Source: Burkholderiaceae bacterium
GTDB taxonomy: Bacteria > Pseudomonadota > Gammaproteobacteria > Burkholderiales > Burkholderiaceae_E
Assembly: GCA_023954135.1 (NCBI GenBank)
Contig: JAMLIN010000042.1
Location: 1-32,087 of the forward strand
Reading direction: 5' to 3'
Length of the DNA: 32,087 bases
A program made the position numbers and the translations under genes. Below the pieces are notes generated by a model. The model made no database searches, had not been told where the DNA came from, and worked only from the letters and a program-made list of their open reading frames with translations. This document shows, piece by piece, positions 1 through 6,724 of the stretch (positions within the stretch are counted from its first letter, which is position 1; every line of letters begins with the position of its first letter).

Positions 1-2079
1 TCGGCGCGTCGCCGCCTCGGCGGCTGGCGACCCCGCGTCGGCCTGCGCCTGATGCTGCTGGTCGCCCTGCTGCCGCTGCTCGGGCTGCCCTGGATCGGCC
101 TGCGCTTCGTCGAGCAGATGGCCGAGCTCGCCCGCGACGAGCGCCTCGAGAATCTCGTGGTCGCGGCGCGCAACCTCGCCACCTCGCTGCACGAGCGGCC
201 GGAACTCTTCGCCGCCGCCTCGGGTTCGGCCGCCGGGCCGCCCGACAGCGAGCCGATCACTCTCGACCTGCTCGGCCCGGCGCGGGTCGACGGCGACGCC
301 GGCGAATGGGTCGAGGTCGCCCGCCGGGCGCTGCCGGTCGCGATCTCCGGCGATGCGCCGCGCGATACGCTGGCGCCGCGCATCGCGGTGGCGCGCTCGC
401 AGGAGCATCCCGGCAAGGTATTCGTGCTGGCCGAGGTCGTCGACGAGCGCTACGTCGCCCCCGATGCCCAGGGGCCCGGTGACCGGATGCAGGTCTTCCA
501 TGGCGACGACCCCGATGCGATGCAGGCGGTCGTCGGAACGGCCGTCGCCCGCCAGGGCGGCTGGATCGCCGAAGCCGAGGTGCCCGAGTCGATGCTGCTG
601 CGGGTGCTGATCGAGGACGTCGACTATCTCGGCAGCCGCCGGCTCGAGGCGACGGCCGACTCCGGGCTGCTCGCACTGTCCCGGCCGCCGGGCGACAAGG
701 CCGACGAGGCGCGAGAGCGCCAGTGGGCGCTCACCATAGGAGCCCTGTCGCGAGCCAGCGGCCGGGTCGCCGTCTACGACGTGGCGGGCGTGCAGATGGC
801 TCGCCAGGGCAGCCTCGCCAACCCGGAACAGCCCGACCGGGGCTGGTCCTCGCAGCTGGCTCGCTGGCTGCTCGCGGCGGCTTCCAGGCTGCGTCCCGAG
901 ATCGACACGATCAATGTCGTCGACACCGGCCACGGCAGCGACCAGTCCCGTGCCGCGGTTTCGGCGCTCGCCAAGGCGCTGACCGGGGTGCCGGCCCAGC
1001 AATGGCTGCGTACCGGCCTGGTCGGGGGCATGCCGGTCTGGCTGCTCACGGTCGCCCAGCCGGTCTGGTCCGGCGACCGGGTGGTGGGTGCGCTGGTCAT
1101 CGAGGAGAGCACCGGCTCGCGGCTGGCGCTGGGCCAGCAGGCGCTCGAGCGCCTGACCCTGCTGGCGGCGGTCGCCCTGGCCGGAACCGTCGTCGCATTG
1201 CTGCTGGTGGCCACCATCACCGTGGCCCGCATCGTGCGCCTGCGGCGGGCCGCCGAGTCGGCGATCGATGCCCGGGGCAGGGTGGTGGGCACGATCCCCG
1301 AGTTCCGGATGCGCGATGAGGTGGGCGAGCTCGCGATCGGCTACGAGCGGGTGCTGGCAAGGCTGCGCGAGCACCAGGAGTACCTGAGCAAGCTGCGTGG
1401 CCGTCTCGTCCACGAGCTGCGCACCCCGATCATGGTGGTGCGTAGCTCGCTCGACAACCTTGCCGCCGAGGCGGATCCCGTCCGCCAGGCGGCCTATGCC
1501 GAGCGCGCCCAGCAGGGTGCGGCCAGGCTCGAGAGGATCGTCGCGAGCATGGGCGAGGCGTCCAGCCTCGAGACCATGCTCGGCGACAGCCAGCTCGAGC
1601 AGGTCGATCTCGCGCGCCTCGTGGCGAGTTGCGTCGACGCCTATCGCGGCGCCTATCCGGCCGCGGTGTTCGAGCTGGCGCGCCCGGGCGGTGCCGCCCA
1701 TGCGGAGGTCGTCCCCGAGGCGATCGCCCAGGCGCTCGACAAGCTGGTGGCCAATGCGGTCGACTTCGCCGTGCCCGGCACCACCATCCGGGTCGAGCTC
1801 GTCGCCTGCGAGCTCGCCGATCCCACCGGTGGGCGGCGCCCGGTCGCCGGCTGGCGCCTGTCCGTCTTCAATCTCGGCCAGCCCCTGCCGGAGTCGATGG
1901 GCGACAGCCTGTTCGACTCGATGGTCTCGGTGCGCGATTCGCGCAGCGCCTCGAGCAGCCATCTCGGCCTCGGCCTCTTCCTGGTGCGCCTGATCGCGGA
2001 GTTCCATGGCGGGCAGGTCTTCGCCGAGGACGAGGCGGGCGGCGTGCGGGTCGGCTTCACCATGCCGGCGGTCGCCTGA
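1..2079 (+). CDS. Sensor histidine kinase, dedicated-sortase-system type (5' end missing)
   Basis: The frame is open from base 1, so the true start is probably upstream. The ATG at 52 lies inside the first membrane segment (LRLMLLVALLPLLGLPWIG) and is a poor start. Order of parts: membrane segment, a long extracytoplasmic sensor region containing a CBM9-like stretch (about bases 260-660), a second membrane segment near 1150-1220, a HAMP-like linker, the phospho-acceptor block LVHELRTP (His codon 1411-1413), an N-box (DKLVANAVDF) and a glycine-rich ATP lid (HLGLGLFLV). The long sensor region, the TGVPAQQWLRT segment and the RSSLDNL stretch after the H-box resemble, from memory, kinases of proteobacterial dedicated sortase systems, which pair with a response regulator, a variant sortase and an LPXTG target. 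None of those partners is in this window; they could lie upstream. The kinase call is secure, the subfamily call is an inference. Confidence 0.85.
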   Translation, partial: SARRRLGGWRPRVGLRLMLLVALLPLLGLPWIGLRFVEQMAELARDERLENLVVAARNLATSLHERPELFAAASGSAAGPPDSEPITLDLLGPARVDGDAGEWVEVARRALPVAISGDAPRDTLAPRIAVARSQEHPGKVFVLAEVVDERYVAPDAQGPGDRMQVFHGDDPDAMQAVVGTAVARQGGWIAEAEVPESMLLRVLIEDVDYLGSRRLEATADSGLLALSRPPGDKADEARERQWALTIGALSRASGRVAVYDVAGVQMARQGSLANPEQPDRGWSSQLARWLLAAASRLRPEIDTINVVDTGHGSDQSRAAVSALAKALTGVPAQQWLRTGLVGGMPVWLLTVAQPVWSGDRVVGALVIEESTGSRLALGQQALERLTLLAAVALAGTVVALLLVATITVARIVRLRRAAESAIDARGRVVGTIPEFRMRDEVGELAIGYERVLARLREHQEYLSKLRGRLVHELRTPIMVVRSSLDNLAAEADPVRQAAYAERAQQGAARLERIVASMGEASSLETMLGDSQLEQVDLARLVASCVDAYRGAYPAAVFELARPGGAAHAEVVPEAIAQALDKLVANAVDFAVPGTTIRVELVACELADPTGGRRPVAGWRLSVFNLGQPLPESMGDSLFDSMVSVRDSRSASSSHLGLGLFLVRLIAEFHGGQVFAEDEAGGVRVGFTMPAVA

Positions 2080-3104
2080 TGCCGCCCGGCGCTTCTCCGC
2101 CCGATCTCCGGGCGGACGGGCCGGCAGGCGCTGCGCCCTATGAGGGCCTGACGCCCGACACCATCCTCGACGCGCTCGCCTCGGTCGGTCTCGAGGGCGA
2201 TGGCCGGCTGCTGGCCCTGAACAGCTACGAGAACCGGGTCTACCAGGTCTGGCTCGACGACGGCCGGGTCGTGGTGGCCAAGTTCTACCGTCCGCAGCGC
2301 TGGAGCGACGAGCAGATCCTCGAGGAGCACGCCTTCGCCGCCGAGCTCGCCGAGGAGGAGGTGCCGGTGGTGGCTCCTCTCGTCATCGATGGCGCGACCC
2401 TGCTTTCGGCCGGTGGTTTTCGCTTCGCGGTATTCCCGCGTCGTGGGGGGCGCACGCCGGAGCTCGATGATTCCCGGGTGCTTGAATGGGTGGGCCGCTT
2501 CGTCGGCCGCATCCATCTGGTCGGCGGACGGCGCGAGTTCGCGAGACGCCCGGCGATCGACATCGAACGGCTCGGCCGTGAGCCGGTCGCCTTTCTGCTC
2601 GCGGCCGATCGGGTGCCGGTCGCGTTGCGCCCGGCCTGGGTGGCGGCGGTCGATCAGGCGCTCGAGGCGGTGAGCGCGGCATTCGACCGGCTGGGGTCCT
2701 TGCGGCATTGCCGCCTGCACGGCGACTGCCATGTCGGCAACGTGCTCTGGACCGACGACGGTCCGCATTTCGTCGATCTCGACGACGCCTGCAACGGCCC
2801 CGCGATCCAGGATCTCTGGATGCTCCTGTCCGGCGACCGCGCCAGCATGACGCGGCAGTTCTGCGACGTCCTCGCCGGCTACGAGGACTTCGTCGAGTTC
2901 GACCGGCGCGAGCTCGGTCTGATCGAGCCCCTGCGTACGTTGCGGCTCGTCCACTACAGCGCCTGGATCGCGCGTCGCTGGGAAGACCCCGCGTTTCCTG
3001 CCGCTTTCCCCTGGTTCGGCACCGAGCGCTACTGGCAGGATCGGATTCTCGAGCTGCGCGAGCAGATCGCGGCGATGAGCGAGCCGCCACTCGGCCCCGT
3101 GTAG
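2079..3104 (+). CDS. srkA: SrkA/YihE-like stress-response Ser/Thr protein kinase
   Basis: A 341-residue protein of the aminoglycoside-phosphotransferase/choline-kinase fold. SrkA (YihE) is a cytoplasmic eukaryotic-like Ser/Thr kinase linked to protection from stress-induced cell death in enterobacteria. Visible hallmarks are the N-terminal LNSYENRVYQV stretch, a lysine in VVVAKFYRP (ATP contact), the catalytic HGDCHVGN motif and the metal-binding FVDLDDA motif. The length is close to the usual 325-350. The ATG at 2079 shares its A with the kinase stop codon (TGATG), so translation is probably coupled to the histidine kinase upstream. This pairing suggests both belong to one envelope or stress-signalling transcript, but the physiological link is inferred. 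Confidence 0.9.
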   Translation: MPPGASPPDLRADGPAGAAPYEGLTPDTILDALASVGLEGDGRLLALNSYENRVYQVWLDDGRVVVAKFYRPQRWSDEQILEEHAFAAELAEEEVPVVAPLVIDGATLLSAGGFRFAVFPRRGGRTPELDDSRVLEWVGRFVGRIHLVGGRREFARRPAIDIERLGREPVAFLLAADRVPVALRPAWVAAVDQALEAVSAAFDRLGSLRHCRLHGDCHVGNVLWTDDGPHFVDLDDACNGPAIQDLWMLLSGDRASMTRQFCDVLAGYEDFVEFDRRELGLIEPLRTLRLVHYSAWIARRWEDPAFPAAFPWFGTERYWQDRILELREQIAAMSEPPLGPV

Positions 3105-3115
3105 AGCACCCCAGG

Positions 3116-3163
3116 GAGCCCGTGAACGAACCATCCACCCCCGCTCGTCACGCCATGACGGCG
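3116..3163 (+). repeat. Partial copy (left end) of the 160-bp terminal-repeat element
   Basis: About 48 bases matching the left end of the element at 13047 and the reverse complement of the one at 4755, roughly 80% by eye, including the shared block CGCTCGTCACGCCA. Only the left third survives; similarity stops inside the patatin reading frame. Both candidate start codons of the phospholipase (GTG 3122, ATG 3155) lie within it. Confidence 0.6.
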
Positions 3164-4366
3164 TCGGCCGGCGGCACCGGCCTGCTCCTGATGGGTGGCG
3201 GGGCGCGCACCGCCTACCAGGCCGGTGTCCTGGCCGCCATCGGCGAGCTCATCGGCGGCGGGCCTGCCAGCCCCTTCGACAAGATCGCCGGCACATCGGC
3301 CGGCGCGATCAACGGCGCCTTCCTCGCCGCCAATGCGGGTGGGTGGCCGGCGGCGGCCGTCGATCTCGTCGATCTCTGGCGCGGCCTCACGCCGGGCCGG
3401 GTGTATTCCACCGAATGGCTGAACTGGTATCTCCACGGGGCCCGCTGGGTGTCCTGGCTGGCCTTGCCGCGCCTGATGCGCAGCCGGCCGGAATCGCTGC
3501 TCGACAATGCGCCGATGGTGGAGTCACTCCACGAGGTGATCGACACCGGTGCGATCGAGCGCGCGCTCGCTGCAGGGACGCTGGACTACTTCGCGGTGAG
3601 CGCTTCGAGCTACACGAGCGGCCGCCACGTCACCTTCTATTCCTGCGCCAGGGAGCTCGCTCCCTGGTCGCGCCCCGGGCGGGTCGCGGTGGCCGCGCGC
3701 ATCGGCATCGACCACCTCGTCGCCTCGGCGGCGCTGCCCTTCGTCTTCGCTCCGGTGCCTCTGCCGATCGACGGGAGCATCGAGTACTTCGGCGACGGCA
3801 CCATGCGCCAGCTCGCGCCGCTCTCGCCGCTGGTCCACGCCGGGGCGACGCGCATCCTCGCGATCGGTGTCGGCCCCGGCCAGCGGGCGGGCCTGTTCGA
3901 TGCCGGGCCGGCCCGGTCCGGCGACGAACCGGCCAAGCCGACCCTGGCGCAGATCGCCGGCCATGCGCTCGCCAGCATCATGTTCGATGCTCTGCCGACC
4001 GACGTCGAGCGCCTGCAGCGCGCCAACGAAGCGCTTGCCCTGATTCCGCCCGGGCTCGGGGATGCCTTCCCGCTGCGCCCGGTCGAGATCCTCACGATCA
4101 ATCCGAGCAGGCCGATCGAGGAGCTGGCCCTGGGCCACATCCGCGACCTGCCGCCGCGGGTGCGTGCCTTCCTGCGAACCTTCGGCGGCACCGAACAGAA
4201 CGGCATGGCGCTGGCGAGCTACCTGATGTTCGAGCCCGCCTTCACCGCCGAGCTGGTCGCCCTCGGGCGGGCCGATGCCTTGCGGCGGGCAGCGGAGATC
4301 CGCGGCTTCTTCGGGACGAAGGCATGGGCCGGGCCGGTGACCGGCGGCGCGGGCGCCTTCCGCTGA
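3155..4366 (+). CDS. Patatin-like phospholipase
   Basis: A patatin-family serine lipid acyl hydrolase of 403 residues from the ATG at 3155 (414 from an in-frame GTG at 3122). The oxyanion-hole glycine run is in LLLMGGGARTAYQAG, the nucleophile elbow is GTSAG (about residue 47) and the catalytic aspartate is in FGDGTMRQ, so the Ser-Asp dyad is intact. No signal peptide is evident, so a cytoplasmic or membrane-associated role is likely. Both possible start codons lie inside a ~48-bp fragment of the repeat found whole at 4755 and 13047, so the first few residues are probably repeat-derived. Family homology begins near LLLMGGG, which favours 3155, but neither start has a good Shine-Dalgarno. It follows the SrkA-like gene by 50 bp in the same direction and is probably co-transcribed. 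The substrate is unknown. Confidence 0.88.
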   Translation: MTASAGGTGLLLMGGGARTAYQAGVLAAIGELIGGGPASPFDKIAGTSAGAINGAFLAANAGGWPAAAVDLVDLWRGLTPGRVYSTEWLNWYLHGARWVSWLALPRLMRSRPESLLDNAPMVESLHEVIDTGAIERALAAGTLDYFAVSASSYTSGRHVTFYSCARELAPWSRPGRVAVAARIGIDHLVASAALPFVFAPVPLPIDGSIEYFGDGTMRQLAPLSPLVHAGATRILAIGVGPGQRAGLFDAGPARSGDEPAKPTLAQIAGHALASIMFDALPTDVERLQRANEALALIPPGLGDAFPLRPVEILTINPSRPIEELALGHIRDLPPRVRAFLRTFGGTEQNGMALASYLMFEPAFTAELVALGRADALRRAAEIRGFFGTKAWAGPVTGGAGAFR

Positions 4367-4373
4367 TCGACCG

Positions 4374-4406
4374 CCAACATATTGCCTGGCCGGCCACCAA
4401 CATATT
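4374..4406. repeat. Two direct copies of CCAACATATT, 23 bp apart
   Basis: CCAACATATT occurs at 4374-4383 and 4397-4406. The 23-bp period is about two helical turns, the usual layout of tandem operator half-sites. It lies just after the phospholipase stop codon, at the edge of the AT-rich patch, upstream of the candidate small RNA. No regulator is assigned. Confidence 0.35.
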
Positions 4407-4545
4407 TCGCATGCTATCTATGTGCATGGGGCAAGCACCTGTTTTTTCTGTGATTTATTGCCGGGAATCGTTGCGTTCTGTTCTCATGTAAGCTCTATTT
4501 AAGCAATTTGTCAGTTTCGCTTCAGTTTCAAATGTTGAAATTCCA

Positions 4546-4653
4546 CTTCACCTGCTGCAGATGTCCTCCGGATATCCGTACAGGTGAAGACTGTCTCCAG
4601 GCGGTGTTGACCACCGCATTGCAAGGGCCGCGCCAGCGCGGCCCTTTTCTTTT
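4546..4653 (+). ncRNA. Candidate structured small RNA, ending in an intrinsic terminator
   Basis: Three successive hairpins on the plus strand: a 9-bp stem CTTCACCTG/CAGGTGAAG (4546-4554 with 4581-4589) enclosing 26 nt, a 6-bp stem GCGGTG/CACCGC (4601-4617), and the terminator at 4623-4653. No open reading frame with the local codon bias runs through it. The approximately 120 bases before it (4410-4545) are markedly AT-rich for this genome, as a promoter region would be, but no clear sigma-70 pair is visible (a TTGTCA at 4508 lacks a good -10), so the 5' end is unknown. An alternative is the 3' end of a longer untranslated region of the phospholipase transcript. I do not recognise an RNA family. 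Confidence 0.35.
4623..4653 (+). terminator. Rho-independent terminator
   Basis: A 10-bp stem (AAGGGCCGCG/CGCGGCCCTT) with a CCAG tetraloop, followed by TTTTCTTTT. This is the most canonical terminator in the window. It lies 257 bases after the phospholipase stop codon, too far to be its usual immediate terminator, which supports a separate short transcript ending here. Confidence 0.85.
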
Positions 4654-4680
4654 GGGAAACGGTGTCTGACCCGATTTCCC
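4654..4680. repeat. REP-like imperfect hairpin containing GTCTGACCC
   Basis: GGGAAACGG pairs with CCG-A-TTTCCC around a TGTCTGAC loop, one base being bulged. The GTCTGACCC core recurs at the end of the window (31979-31987). Short imperfect palindromes with this kind of core are often REP sequences mobilised by IS200-like transposases, but no such transposase is in the window. Confidence 0.3.
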
Positions 4681-4754
4681 TGGCCCGGGGCGGGCGGCGG
4701 CTAGAATTCCCGCGAGGGTCGTCGGCTCGTCGCCGGCGCCACGCCCAACGATTC

Positions 4755-4915
4755 AGAACCTGTGAATGAGTCGGACGCGCCCGAGCGGTGCGCCAGGGCG
4801 GTTCCGATCGAGGCGCAAGGCGCAGCCATGTCGGGTGACATGGCGAGCATTTGCAACGATGAGCGGGGCCACCATGGCGTGACGAGCGGGCGTGGGCGAT
4901 TCGTTCACAGGTTCT
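4755..4915 (-). repeat. Dispersed 161-bp element with 12-bp terminal inverted repeats (copy A)
   Basis: Bounded by perfect 12-bp inverted ends (AGAACCTGTGAA at 4755-4766 and its complement at 4904-4915), with a central perfect hairpin GCCATGTC-GGGT-GACATGGC (4825-4844). It is the reverse orientation of the copy at 13047-13205, to which it is similar along its full length (about 85-90% by eye). No transposase gene and no clear target duplication are present. Differences between the copies change codons freely in the apparent reading frames, so it is not a conserved peptide gene. It ends 23 bases before the ATG of the hydroxyacyl-CoA dehydrogenase, in its 5' untranslated region. Confidence 0.8.
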
Positions 4916-4938
4916 CACTTCCAGCGAGGAACAGCATC

Positions 4939-5796
4939 ATGAGCATCCAGACCGTCGGCATCATCGGCGCCGGCACGATGGGTACCGGCATTGCGCAGGT
5001 CTGCGCTAGCACGGGCATCGACGTCATCGTCCAGGACATCGGCGCCGGCGCGCTCGAGCGCAGCGTCGCCACGATCCGGTCCCAGCTCGAGCGCCAGGTT
5101 GCCCGGGGCAAGCTCGAGGAGACCGCGCGCGATGCCGCCCTCGCCCGGATCCGGACCGTTGCGGACCCGGCCGAGCTCGCGGCGGCGGACATCGTCATCG
5201 AGGCGGCCACCGAGAACGAGGCTCTCAAGCTCGAGATCCTCGGCAAGGTCGAAGCGCTGCTGCGCCCGGAAACGATCATCGCGACCAACACTTCGTCGAT
5301 CTCGATCACCCGGCTCGCCGCCCGGCTCGCCCGTCCGGGCAAGGTGGTCGGGATGCACTTCTTCAATCCGGTGCCGGTCATGGCGCTGGTGGAGATCATC
5401 CGAGGCCTGCGCACCGACGAGGCCTCGGTCGAGGCCGTGACCGCCCTGGCCGAGCGGCTCGGCAAGACCCCGATCGGGGTGCGCAACAGCGCCGGTTTCG
5501 TGGTCAACCGGATTCTCTGCCCGATGATCAACGAGGCCATCTTCGCGCTCCAGGAGGGCCTGGCCACCGCCGAGGAGATCGACGCCGGCATGCGCCTGGG
5601 CTGCAACCACCCGATCGGCCCGCTCGCTCTGTGCGACCTGGTCGGGCTCGACGTCGAGCTGGCGGTGATGGAGGTGCTCTACTCGGCCTTCAACGATCCG
5701 AAATACCGCCCGGCGCCGCTGCTTCGCGAGATGGTCGACGCCGGCCTGCTCGGGCGCAAGACCGGCCGCGGCTTCTACGACTACGCGAAGGGTTGA
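4939..5796 (+). CDS. 3-hydroxyacyl-CoA (3-hydroxybutyryl-CoA) dehydrogenase
   Basis: A 285-residue cytoplasmic NAD-dependent dehydrogenase that oxidises L-3-hydroxyacyl-CoA to 3-ketoacyl-CoA (Hbd/PaaH family, usual length about 280-290). The N-terminal Rossmann motif is [14 protein letters not shown], followed by the NTSSISIT segment, the catalytic histidine in [11 protein letters not shown] and the C-terminal [13 protein letters not shown] dimerisation region ending in KTGRGFYDY. The ATG at 4939 is chosen because it begins the Rossmann strand and has an upstream AGGA; the same frame stays open through the repeat element, which is not homologous to the family. It is a single gene, convergent with the Crp/Fnr regulator. 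Whether it serves butyrate, polyhydroxyalkanoate or phenylacetate metabolism cannot be told from sequence alone. Confidence 0.92.
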   Translation: MSIQTVGIIGAGTMGTGIAQVCASTGIDVIVQDIGAGALERSVATIRSQLERQVARGKLEETARDAALARIRTVADPAELAAADIVIEAATENEALKLEILGKVEALLRPETIIATNTSSISITRLAARLARPGKVVGMHFFNPVPVMALVEIIRGLRTDEASVEAVTALAERLGKTPIGVRNSAGFVVNRILCPMINEAIFALQEGLATAEEIDAGMRLGCNHPIGPLALCDLVGLDVELAVMEVLYSAFNDPKYRPAPLLREMVDAGLLGRKTGRGFYDYAKG

Positions 5797-5839
5797 CGAC
5801 GGCTCGTTGGCGGGCCGTCGGGGCCCGTTCGCAGGCCCC
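5797..5839. terminator. Tandem hairpins between convergent genes
   Basis: A 7-bp stem CGACGGC/GCCGTCG starts immediately after the dehydrogenase stop (5797-5820), followed by GGGGCC/GGCCCC (5820-5839) directly before the stop of the regulator on the other strand. No T-run is present, so termination, if any, is probably Rho-assisted. Confidence 0.45.
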
Positions 5840-6541
5840 TTAGCCTTCGAAGGCGTCGAGGCGTTCCACCGAGACCACGGTCACTCCGCCGTAGGAGGTC
5901 TCCAGCAGCCCGAGCGCCTCGAGCTGGCGCAGTGCCTGGTTGACCCGCTGGCGCGACAGCCCGGTGAGCAGGCCGAGCTCGGACTGCGACAGCCGCAGGC
6001 GCGGGCGGGTCGACGGATAGAGCTGCGGATCGAAGAGCCGCGCGAGGCAGCGGGCGACCCTTGCCTCGGGGCCGAGCATGCGCTGGTGCTCGAGCGCGGC
6101 GATGAACTGGCCGAGCCGGGCGTTGAGCAGGCCGAGCAGGAAGCGCGAGAAGCCGGGGCTGATGTCGATCAGCCAGTGGAAGGTCTGGCGCGGCATCACC
6201 GCGATCCGGCTGTTGCGCAGCGCGATCACGTCATAGCGCCGCGACTCGTCCTTCAGCACCGAGCCTTCGCCGAACCAGCCGCCGGCCGGCACGCCCGCCA
6301 GCGTCACCGAGCGGCCGTCGGCCGAGTCGATCGAGATCTTGACCAGTCCGTCGACCACGCCGAGCCAGCCTTCGACCGGCGCTCCCCGGGCCGAGACGAT
6401 CCGCCCTGCCGCAATGTCACGCACCACCATCGCCGCCAGAACCCGCCGCTGCTGGTCGGCATCCAGCCTCGGCCACCAGTCCGATTCGTCGAGTGTCTGT
6501 CGGAGTTCCTGCATCACCGGCTGCACCGGCCCGATCCGCAT
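5840..6541 (-). CDS. Crp/Fnr-family transcriptional regulator
   Basis: A regulator of 233 residues from the codon at 6541, or 224 from the in-frame ATG at 6514. The N-terminal half is a cyclic-nucleotide-binding-type beta roll (SARGAPVEGWLGVVDGLVKIS, then VTLAGVPAGGWFGEGSVL), and the C-terminal half is a winged helix with the recognition region LSQSELGLLTGLSRQRVNQAL. The protein has no cysteines, so it is not an Fnr-type iron-sulfur sensor; its ligand is unknown. It is transcribed divergently from the acyl-CoA synthetase/ABC transporter run and has a Crp-like operator in the shared promoter, which suggests that it controls both that run and itself. The start is uncertain: neither candidate has a strong Shine-Dalgarno. 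The long open frame upstream of 6541 on this strand is a shadow of the synthetase gene. Confidence 0.88.
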   Translation of the reverse strand: MRIGPVQPVMQELRQTLDESDWWPRLDADQQRRVLAAMVVRDIAAGRIVSARGAPVEGWLGVVDGLVKISIDSADGRSVTLAGVPAGGWFGEGSVLKDESRRYDVIALRNSRIAVMPRQTFHWLIDISPGFSRFLLGLLNARLGQFIAALEHQRMLGPEARVARCLARLFDPQLYPSTRPRLRLSQSELGLLTGLSRQRVNQALRQLEALGLLETSYGGVTVVSVERLDAFEG

Positions 6542-6552
6542 CCGGCCGGACG

Positions 6553-6574
6553 AAATGTCACGTCGACGACAAAT
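6553..6574. promoter_or_regulatory. Crp/Fnr-type operator candidate
   Basis: AAATGTCA-N6-CGACAAAT has the half-site spacing and flanks of a Crp-type site (consensus half-site TGTGA with six-base spacer). A TATATT box for the regulator (minus strand, 6572-6577) overlaps it, and its centre (6563.5) would be at -41.5 relative to a start near 6605 predicted from the TAGACT box of the plus-strand gene. Confidence 0.5.
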
Positions 6575-6592
6575 ATAACGTGCCGGCCTCGC

Positions 6593-6598
6593 TAGACT
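6593..6598 (+). promoter_or_regulatory. Candidate -10 box (TAGACT) of the synthetase/ABC transporter run
   Basis: TAGACT matches four of six bases of the sigma-70 -10 consensus. No recognisable -35 lies 17 bases upstream (CAAATA), as is usual for promoters dependent on a Crp-type activator at -41.5. This assignment rests on the operator spacing and is tentative. Confidence 0.35.
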
Positions 6599-6724
6599 TG
6601 GCGCGCCTGCACGGCGGGTCGCGTGTTTCCGCGAGTTTCCATGCCGGCGCGCATGGGATAAGCTCGCCAGCGCGTCGCCGCGTTGTGCGCGACCGTTCGT
6701 GGTTCGAAGATGAAAGGGGAGACG

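Noticed and set aside
4412-4491. A 26-codon ORF (from MLSMCMGQ) in the AT-rich patch
   Set aside because: No Shine-Dalgarno, codon use unlike the genome, and it lies just before the structured RNA candidate.
4702-4707. TAGAAT as a -10 box for the hydroxyacyl-CoA dehydrogenase gene
   Set aside because: Good -10 match but no -35 at a proper distance and a 5' leader of over 220 bases would result; not strong enough to list.
4762-4938. An N-terminal extension of the hydroxyacyl-CoA dehydrogenase through the repeat element (in-frame start at 4762)
   Set aside because: The extra ~59 residues come entirely from the repeat, recur out of context at 13047 on the other strand, and precede the Rossmann fold, which begins right at the ATG at 4939.
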